Source: Gyrodactylus bullatarudis (taxonomy: Eukaryota; Platyhelminthes; Monogenea; Gyrodactylidea; Gyrodactylidae). From it: 13,172 nucleotides of DNA. The notes beneath the pieces were generated by a model that was not told where the DNA came from, did no database searches, and saw only the letters and a list, made by a program, of their open reading frames with translations. The DNA lies in NCBI GenBank assembly GCA_012064415.1, contig SSNU01002961.1:1-13172 (forward strand), read 5' to 3'. The position numbers were made by a program, and so were the translations under genes. Within the stretch, counting starts at the first letter, position 1. Each line of letters opens with the position of its first letter. Below, in pieces: positions 8,045-13,172 of this stretch.

Positions 8045-9033
8045 AAATTTGTCTCAGAGGTAATTGCGATTTAATCATTTTATTGAAAAAAAACTTTATT
8101 TTGATTTCATCTTCAACACAGATTTAAATATTTTAAGTATTAATGAGCCTCTCACCATCTTTCTAGCTTCAAGCTAAAATGATAATAATTATTTTTAATT
8201 CATCGCGATCACTGGGTTCTTCTTAAAAATTAAAATTAGGATCAACTAACCGTTTCTCTTCGTCCGAGCTTTAATGCATAGGAATTATTATAGAAATTAT
8301 CTCAAGTTAATTATTTCGAATAAGAGTGAATAAGAGTTGCTAGTTATAATTTTATCCGAATCTAAAATTCTCACTTTTGACATCTTTGTCTGAAAGAAAA
8401 GTTTTCTCATTACCAGTGACCACACAGTAGATTAATTGTCAACTCATATTAGACAGTTATCCATGATCTTTTCAGTGATGGATAGGGCTTAATTAGAGTA
8501 AGACCTCAAGTAAATAGATTACTTGAGTTGATTAGGCCTTTTTCGGATCTCTTGATCAAATAAATTTTGTGTCACAAATAATATTTTGCTGGAGAATTTT
8601 GTTTTTGGTCTCAATTTGTAAAGAAATTTCTCCTGATTCAATCAGTATCAATAAACTCTATTAAACTCGTTCATTAAGTATATCTAACAAAAAAGGTATA
8701 AAAAGTATTGAAAATAAACTTAGAAATTTTAATGGAAATGTGTGTTCATTATTATTATGGGTTAGGGTTAAATTTCAGTTACACGTTGTTTACCTAAGGT
8801 TGAATTGTATCTTAATTACGCATTAGTGATTAAATACAAATGAAGAATTCTATCTAAAGTCGTGTTAGGGACTTTGGAAACATAAATTGAGTTCATTCTT
8901 AATTTAATTCATTCTTCTTTTTATTATGAATGATAAAATTTTTTTTCTTCAAATGAAAGAAAACCTTGAGCCAAGTCAATTGTAGAATGTTTTGATCAAT
9001 GAGATTCATTTAAAATTTGAATACAATTTCTGA
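8045..9033. other. AT-rich spacer with two hairpins
   Basis: No gene is recognised in this stretch. It holds the hairpin 8486-8538, most of the hairpin 8966-9040 and a tandem decamer GAATAAGAGT repeated twice near 8319-8338. A 7-bp hairpin TTTTCTT/AAGAAAA lies at 8943-8963. The single GGGTTAGGGTTA at 8759-8770 is not an array. Confidence 0.5.
8486..8538. repeat. Two-stem hairpin
   Basis: CTCAAGTAA 8505-8513 pairs perfectly with TTACTTGAG 8519-8527 around a 5-nt loop. An outer stem joins 8486-8493 with 8531-8538 (8 pairs, one T-G) across an asymmetric internal loop. The outer arms contain GGC/GCC, unusual in this AT-rich context. Confidence 0.6.
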
Positions 9034-9040
9034 GGCTCAA
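8966..9040. repeat. Symmetric inverted repeat, 7+7 bp
   Basis: TTGAGCC 8966-8972 pairs with GGCTCAA 9034-9040. After a 5x5 internal loop, AATTGTA 8978-8984 pairs with TACAATT 9022-9028, in exact register. The central 37 nt can form only a weak 5-bp stem. It ends at the left edge of the open frame leading into the transposase remnant, so it could be a decayed end of that element, which is unproven. Confidence 0.5.
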
Positions 9041-9531
9041 TCTATTCTGATGTAATCGTGAAAGATCACCTCATAAGGTTTAAAAAGAATTATTGTCCAA
9101 ATTACCCAGCTTCATTGAATGAATCAATCAGCCGAAGGTTCAAAAACAGAAAAAAGAAAAAATTGCAAATTCGATTCATAATTATCAAAAAACAGGTTCG
9201 AACAGGTTCATTTGCAGAAAAAATGCATTAGGGAAATTTGTATAGAAATGGTAGGAACTGGAGGAAATATGCCAAGATTTCTGATGTTCCATATTTCACA
9301 GCTTACCGTTGGGTCAAAACAGAAAGTGTTTTACCTCTACCAAGAGCGGGAGCAAATAATTCAAAGACTCCAGTTAAGCTTTAGAGTCTTATTGAAGAAA
9401 ATCCAACAGAAAAACTTAAAGAATGTTGTCTTCCCCAAGAGAGAAATTTCAATGAGTCAATTTCAAGTGTGAAGAATTGGCTAAATGGACACTACATTTT
9501 TACTTTATTTTGTATTTTTATAATTATCTAA
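9034..9531 (+). pseudogene. Tc1/mariner/IS630-like transposase, N-terminal remnant
   Basis: A dead N-terminal half of a DDE transposase of the Tc1/mariner/IS630 group. In the frame starting at 9034, only two stops (TAG 9229-9231 and TAG 9382-9384) interrupt about 165 codons before TAA 9529-9531. The stretch 9232-9324 reads NLYRNGRNWRKYA...VPYFTAYRWVKTE, the usual R-x-G-W...(V)P-x-[ST]-x-x-R-W first helix-turn-helix. A basic Pro/Arg/Ala/Gly linker (LPLPRAGANNSKT, 9331-9369) follows. Then come LIEENPTEKLKE (9388-9423) and ISSVKNWLNG (9460-9489), the second DNA-binding helix set with its S-S-V-x-x-[WL] recognition helix. About 15 residues before it appear deleted compared with the usual spacing. 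The catalytic DDE domain is absent. Residues upstream of 9180 are Lys-rich and may not belong. Superfamily is inferred from motif order. Confidence 0.6.
9191..9210. repeat. Tandem decamer AACAGGTTC(G/A) x2
   Basis: Two adjacent copies of a 10-mer differing in the last base. They lie within the open frame just before the transposase remnant and probably reflect local slippage. Confidence 0.8.
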
Positions 9532-10476
9532 CAGTTTGTTCTACTCTTCTCTCAAATTTGCATGCAAAAGGTATAGATTATGAGTTAGGGGGGCAAGGGA
9601 TACATTGATTATTCCATCAAAATTTTGAAGTTTATCTTCGAAACTATCTATACTTTATAGCTTTAAATAAAACGGCGTTATTGTAAAACTTGATAAAAAA
9701 TTTTTCTAATATGCCTTTGTAACTCTAAAAGGTCAGAATTAAAAATGAATCAATTTTTTTAGAATCATGCTAAAATATGCTCTTCAAGAGTTTATAATTT
9801 TTATAAAGTGTTCCTAAATGCTTTATTAATTAATTCTTAAACTTAGTAAATTTAGTTGGTTTATTTTTAGTCGATCAAGTTAATTTTCTATATTCCCATT
9901 GCTTAAGTATTGAAATTACCGAAGAAAATTTTTGCTATAACTTACAATTCCTCTTGAAGTCTTTTTAAAGTGTCATTTTCAAAATAAAGTGATAACTCAC
10001 GATATTATTCTGGAAACGGACATATATCGCACAATTAAGCATCGAAAAGTAACCAAAACATAATTCACTTTTTTAAATAAGAAATCTCTCAAGGCTCGTT
10101 ATTACAGAATTAATCGTGATTATTAAGGAATAGGTAAAAAAGAATTCTATCATTCTAAAAAGAGAATAAAATGAGAATTATTTAGAATTTAGAAAAAAAC
10201 TTACATTTTTTTCAAGGCTCTAATTTTATCATTAGTTCAAACTTTCATTTTTAACATACTCTTGTTGAGATTTGAAGCTTAACATGAAAAGTCATGAATT
10301 TACAATGAATAAATTCCCACATTGAGTTTAATGCAGTGCAATCTTGTAATGAGTAGAGCCTCAAAAAGTATTAAAATTCTTATTTTAACCAGCTATTCCC
10401 TCTGTTATGAGAACCATTTTAAACTAATAATTTTTCTGCTATCTCATCAGGGTTCAAAGTTATAAGGTCTTGGAAT

Positions 10477-10789
10477 GTATTATTTTGAAGATGAGGTATT
10501 AAAATAATACTTTATTCAAGAATTTTATTTCCATTTTCATTTCATATCAACGAACTCAATCCTCATTTTCGAGGTAGAGAGATAATTTTCATTGTCTGAC
10601 AATTTACTAAGCTCAAAAATAGCCTTGGGAAATAGTAATTTGGATTTTTTATTCTTTTTACTAATAAGTAGTTCATGTAAGATATTTGTTGTAAATTAGC
10701 GATAAAGTATTAAAATAATACATTAAAATCGAAAAATAATACTTTTTAAATTTTTTAAATCTTAAAAATTTATTTTTAGGTATTATTTT
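10477..10789. repeat. Five copies of decamer AAAATAATAC in both orientations
   Basis: GTATTATTTT occurs at 10477-10486 and 10780-10789; its complement AAAATAATAC occurs at 10501-10510, 10712-10721 and 10733-10742. Two inverted pairs result: 10477-10510 (10 bp, 14-nt loop) and 10732-10790 (11 bp perfect, enclosing a nested 8-bp AAATTTTT/AAAAATTT hairpin). Copies two and three extend to a shared 15-mer GTATTAAAATAATAC. The decamer should be rare at random even at this composition, so the cluster is probably real: terminal repeats of related mini-elements or an iterated binding site. Confidence 0.7.
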
Positions 10790-10933
10790 TTGAGACTCTA
10801 GCAATAAGCTATTCATAAATCTATGTAAAAAACGCTCTTTCTTACCCTATTTTAAGTTTTCTATAAAAAATTGCTAGAATCAAAATCGTTTTTACTTCGA
10901 TTGTATCATTTTGAAGGTCTTGAAATCTTTTAA

Positions 10934-10967
10934 TATGAGAGCTGATGACAAGTTTCAGACTCTCATA
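10934..10967. repeat. 12-bp hairpin with one bulge
   Basis: TATGAGAG 10934-10941 pairs with CTCTCATA 10960-10967. CTGA 10942-10945 pairs with TCAG 10955-10958, one A (10959) is bulged, and the loop is 9 nt. It is richer in G+C than its surroundings. Confidence 0.65.
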
Positions 10968-11481
10968 AAAATAAATTCTTACTCAATATCTGTTTGACTA
11001 AAGAATATGGAATATTTTTCACTCATTAAATACTACTTACTAGCGTTCATTAAATCTGTTTGAAAATTTAACATTGAATAAATACAATTGTTATATTTTA
11101 ATAAAAATTCTCGTGATTTTAGTTATAGATTTTTCCTTATCTCTCTCATTCGTTAAGATAATTGAGACTTACTCTCTTTCAGCAGCACTAAAGTAATTTC
11201 AATGATATTCCATAAAGACTTCGAATGAAATATTGCAGTCATCATCAGAGTAAAAAATTTATTTTTAAAAATTTTCGATAGTTTCATCATTTTTTTTAAT
11301 TCATCATAAAATACTCACCTCATTCTTGATTGCCTTTATAAATGTGATTTAAAATGGCTACATTGGTATTTGCAGAATTAATATGTCCAAGGATAGCTTA
11401 AACTGAATAAGTATGCATTTAGAGTAGGAGACTCAGATCTAGTACATGGCATTTTAATCTGACATTTAAATATTTTTCTAA

Positions 11482-11655
11482 AAGTTAGAATTAATATGTA
11501 AACTCCGGAATAAGTTCATGCCAAAACGGGTTTCTGATGCAAGGAAACAGGAATAAAGCTATCTTGGAAGATGAACTTTAGCTGATAATGTTATAGCTTT
11601 AGGAATTCCTGAAAGCGTAAAATCAAATGACCTAAAGCTTTTCATGTTTAGCTAA
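11482..11655 (+). pseudogene. Coding-like stretch with internal stops, unrecognised
   Basis: One plus-strand frame reads from 11482 with stops at 11554, 11572 and 11653. Between them the translation is unlike the A/T-driven background: an ATG at 11518 begins MPKRVSDARKQE, and 11575-11652 contains NVIALGIPESVKSNDLKLF. Codons use more G/C at first and second positions than neighbouring sequence. No family is recognised. It may be another decayed transposon, or chance. An inverted repeat AGCTTTAGG/CCTAAAGCT (11595-11603 and 11631-11639) lies inside it. Confidence 0.2.
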
Positions 11656-11839
11656 TTCCTACTGAACCATGGGATAAATGATTCAGTATCAATTTTCATA
11701 GTAAATTGATAATCAAGCATTTCATATCTTATTGGTTGGAAATATTCTTACTTAGAAATAATCAGTAATACTGATTCAGTATGAAATAGCATATGAATCC
11801 CTACTAAAGTTAGTACTAAGAGTTCAGTACGAATTAGCT
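11650..11839. repeat. MITE-like 190-bp element with 18-bp imperfect inverted ends
   Basis: AGCTAATTCCTACTGAAC (11650-11667) is inverted at 11822-11839 with one mismatch in 18. The interior has more palindromes: TATCAATTT 11687-11695 with AAATTGATA 11703-11711, and a 15-bp palindrome ATACTGA-T-TCAGTAT at 11768-11782. TTCAGTA recurs four times, counting both strands. Size and terminal repeats fit a MITE; no target-site duplication is evident. It abuts the coding-like stretch on its left. Confidence 0.55.
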
Positions 11840-12263
11840 ACAAAATATGCATCAATTATTTGTTTAAAAAAATTTTTGGAATTTTATTTATTGATAACTT
11901 TCATACATTTTTTGAAGGGATTTAGTTTAAGATCTCTTACCATTCTGTTTCAATCATTCTGAAAAAATTAAATAAATTTATAGAGAACATCAATTTCAAT
12001 CATCAGAAATAGTTTCGAAAATGATATGATATTTTTCAAGTTTTTTAAATCAAACAACTCTAGAGAATTTCAATGATCTATAATGAACAAGAACAAGTTG
12101 TAGTGTATATATGTTGGAGCTAGAATGGTCTGAACTGCTAGACTCGTCTTAAGACTATTCTAGCTAGCTAGATTGGCCTCTGCCCTTTTTATGCAACTTG
12201 AATACATCATGTACTCTTTTAAAAAATCTTTATTGATTTTTACATGCACGATCAGAATGGCAT
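11840..12263. other. AT-rich spacer with one hairpin
   Basis: No coding signal is recognised in this stretch. The only notable item is the inverted repeat at 12118-12165, listed separately, with adjacent CTAG repeats to 12171. Confidence 0.5.
12118..12165. repeat. 14-bp inverted repeat, near-continuous
   Basis: Bases 12118-12131 pair with 12152-12165 (13 Watson-Crick, one G-T). After a G-A mismatch two more pairs form (12133-12134 with 12149-12150). The loop is about 14 nt and contains CTAGAC. CTAG tetramers recur on both sides to 12171. It could be a short palindromic element or a small-RNA hairpin. Confidence 0.65.
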
Positions 12264-12368
12264 TTAGAAGTCTGTGAACGAAAGATTAGCGACTTCAATA
12301 TTCTCTGTAACAGTCTTGAACGAACAATTTGTCTCATCAATAACCTTACCGATGCCTTTTCTTGTCAT
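12264..12368 (-). CDS. 34-residue unrecognised small frame
   Basis: ATG at 12368-12366 to TAA at 12266-12264 on the minus strand. The translation begins MTRKGIGKVIDETN and ends LSFTDF, with balanced composition unlike background. A stop lies two codons upstream of the ATG. The bases G-GTAAGG inside (near 12352) fit a eukaryotic 5' splice donor, so it could be the 3' end of an exon read through. A second minus frame across the same DNA stays open for about 45 codons. No homologue is recognised; support is weak. Confidence 0.15.
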   Translation of the reverse strand: MTRKGIGKVIDETNCSFKTVTENIEVANLSFTDF

Positions 12369-12764
12369 CGATTTCTAGAATTGGTACTAAGATAGAATAT
12401 CCGATATCAATAGGACTCAAATATCATTTTTTTCAAAATTCCATAACGATGATAGGTAGTGACTTGACTATTACTGGCTAATAAAATTCATGAATTTATC
12501 AAAAAGGGGGTTTTCTTATACTCTAGAGGGTTTGATAATGATAATGTTTAAAAATCTCATGTAAAAACTGCCTATCTCTCATTGACTAATAAGTTTCTGA
12601 CACTGATTGGTTCAAATAAAGAAGCGAAAAAATTAATTTATCTCGACCCATCATGTTTGAAATTGGATTATAAGCAGAACTAACCTGCATTGTCTATTAA
12701 AAATAGGTTTCATGAAAAAGTATACATATTCTAATCAAGATTTAAGTAAATTTGCTAGAGATTC
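12369..12764. other. AT-rich spacer, nothing recognised
   Basis: About 400 bp without any frame, repeat or site that I can support, beyond a short run of GATAAT repeats near 12534-12545. Confidence 0.5.
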
Positions 12765-13171
12765 TTATATTTTGGAATATATAAAAGCATGTATAGTAAA
12801 AATAAAAAGGAATATTGACAAAAAATGTATATATGGATAGGCTATTTGACAAAAAGTACATAATATTTTCACGAATTCAATAGAAGACGGCATATTGTTG
12901 TGTTCGAGGTATTTTTCTATTAATGTATATGTTGTGTGCAATTTAGGACGTTGAACAATTCTGAAAGATTTCACTCTCTTCCTATTTTGGTTGACCAATT
13001 TAGGAAGATTACACGGGTAGTGATTAGGAAATTTTTCTATAAGATCTTGATCAGGTTTAACTTTTCTGGAATAAAGTTTTGTGCTGATTTCAGATCTGCT
13101 TTCAGAATTTCGCTAGCGTTAATATTTTGGCCGCTATGGCCAAAAAACCAAAAATTGCTAATTTTGAGTAT
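12765..13171 (-). pseudogene. Unrecognised coding-like segment in two frames, runs off right edge
   Basis: Reading leftward, one minus frame is open from the window edge (13171) to TAG 13039-13037 and contains NINASEILKADLKSAQNFIP. A second frame is open from 13112 to TAA at 12767-12765: 115 codons without a stop, long for DNA this AT-rich. It reads DLIEKFPNHYPCNLPKL, then RKRVKSFRIVQRPKLHTTYT and LIEKYLEHNNMPSS. Its last 35 or so residues turn hydrophobic and Phe/Ile-rich and may be non-coding. The two frames overlap at 13112-13040, as expected for a frameshifted pseudogene or an exon boundary. I recognise no domain. An exon of a real gene continuing beyond the window is possible. Confidence 0.3.
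13125..13145. repeat. 8-bp GC-containing hairpin
   Basis: TTTTGGCC (13125-13132) pairs perfectly with GGCCAAAA (13138-13145) around loop GCTAT. It lies within the open frame at the right edge, preceded by the octamer palindrome CGCTAGCG (13111-13118). Confidence 0.6.
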
Positions 13172-13172
13172 C

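Larger units (their letters stand above)
9532..11481. other. AT-rich spacer with repeated motifs, no recognised gene
   Basis: Two kilobases without a recognised gene. No trace of the missing DDE catalytic domain could be read downstream of 9531. Items seen: the palindrome TTTGCATGCAAA (9557-9568, overlapping an ATTTGCAT octamer); an 18-mer shared with 5647-5664 at 9733-9750; a three-part hairpin at about 10139-10183; GAATTTA/TAAATTC at 10296-10316; the decamer cluster at 10477-10789; and the hairpin 10934-10967. A 15-mer AAAAATTTATTTTTA recurs near 10765 and 11255. Confidence 0.5.

Noticed and set aside
8759..8770. GGGTTAGGGTTA as telomere-type repeat
   Set aside because: Only about two units, with no array; this length is expected by chance.
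9212..9472. 86-codon plus-strand open frame as a gene
   Set aside because: It is an out-of-frame shadow of the transposase remnant, has no conserved motif and starts at a TTG.
9556..9568. ATTTGCAT octamer as a POU-factor site
   Set aside because: A single octamer in spacer beside a dead transposon; expected by chance in AT-rich DNA.
13129..13141. GGCC-GCTAT-GGCC, an SfiI-type site hinting at a cloning adaptor
   Set aside because: It does not match the common SfiI adaptor sequences I know and continues into natural-looking open frame; more likely a chance palindrome.
1..13172. CRISPR array, prophage or bacterial operon
   Set aside because: No regularly spaced repeats, no ribosome-binding-site-led gene series, and the recognisable families are eukaryotic DNA transposons.

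Overview
The window looks like gene-poor nuclear DNA from an AT-rich eukaryote, most likely an animal. Three 60-base lines counted by hand hold 9, 17 and 20 G+C. I found no intact gene, rRNA, tRNA or CRISPR array, and there is no prokaryotic operon layout. The lineage cannot be fixed from the sequence; the transposon families seen are common in arthropods and other invertebrates.

The recognisable protein coding material is decayed DNA transposons from three superfamilies. (1) A hAT-like transposase fragment lies on the minus strand at 1514-1948. It includes a 91-codon stretch without stops around the second catalytic Asp, and part of the element is tandemly duplicated (986-1278 and 1279-1948; 124 bp at 123/124 identity). 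(2) A badly broken pogo/Tigger-like (DDE_1) transposase trace lies on the minus strand at about 4615-5190. (3) The N-terminal helix-turn-helix half of a Tc1/mariner/IS630-like transposase lies on the plus strand at about 9034-9531, with two in-frame stops. A fourth, unrecognised, frameshifted coding-like segment runs off the right edge on the minus strand (12765-13171).

Between these remnants lies AT-rich spacer with an unusual number of inverted repeats. The best is a bulge-free, miRNA-precursor-like hairpin at 7695-7794 (44 paired positions: 35 Watson-Crick, 5 G-U, 4 mismatches). It sits in a 650-bp run of smaller hairpins (7397-8044). Other structured spots are 155-205, 473-516, 4891-5008, 6503-6575 (three-way junction), 8486-8538, 8966-9040, 10934-10967, 11650-11839 and 12118-12165. 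A 10-mer, AAAATAATAC or its complement, occurs five times within 10477-10789.

The parts do not form one functional system. The simplest reading is a transposon graveyard with palindromic or MITE-like debris, plus one hairpin region that deserves a small-RNA test.
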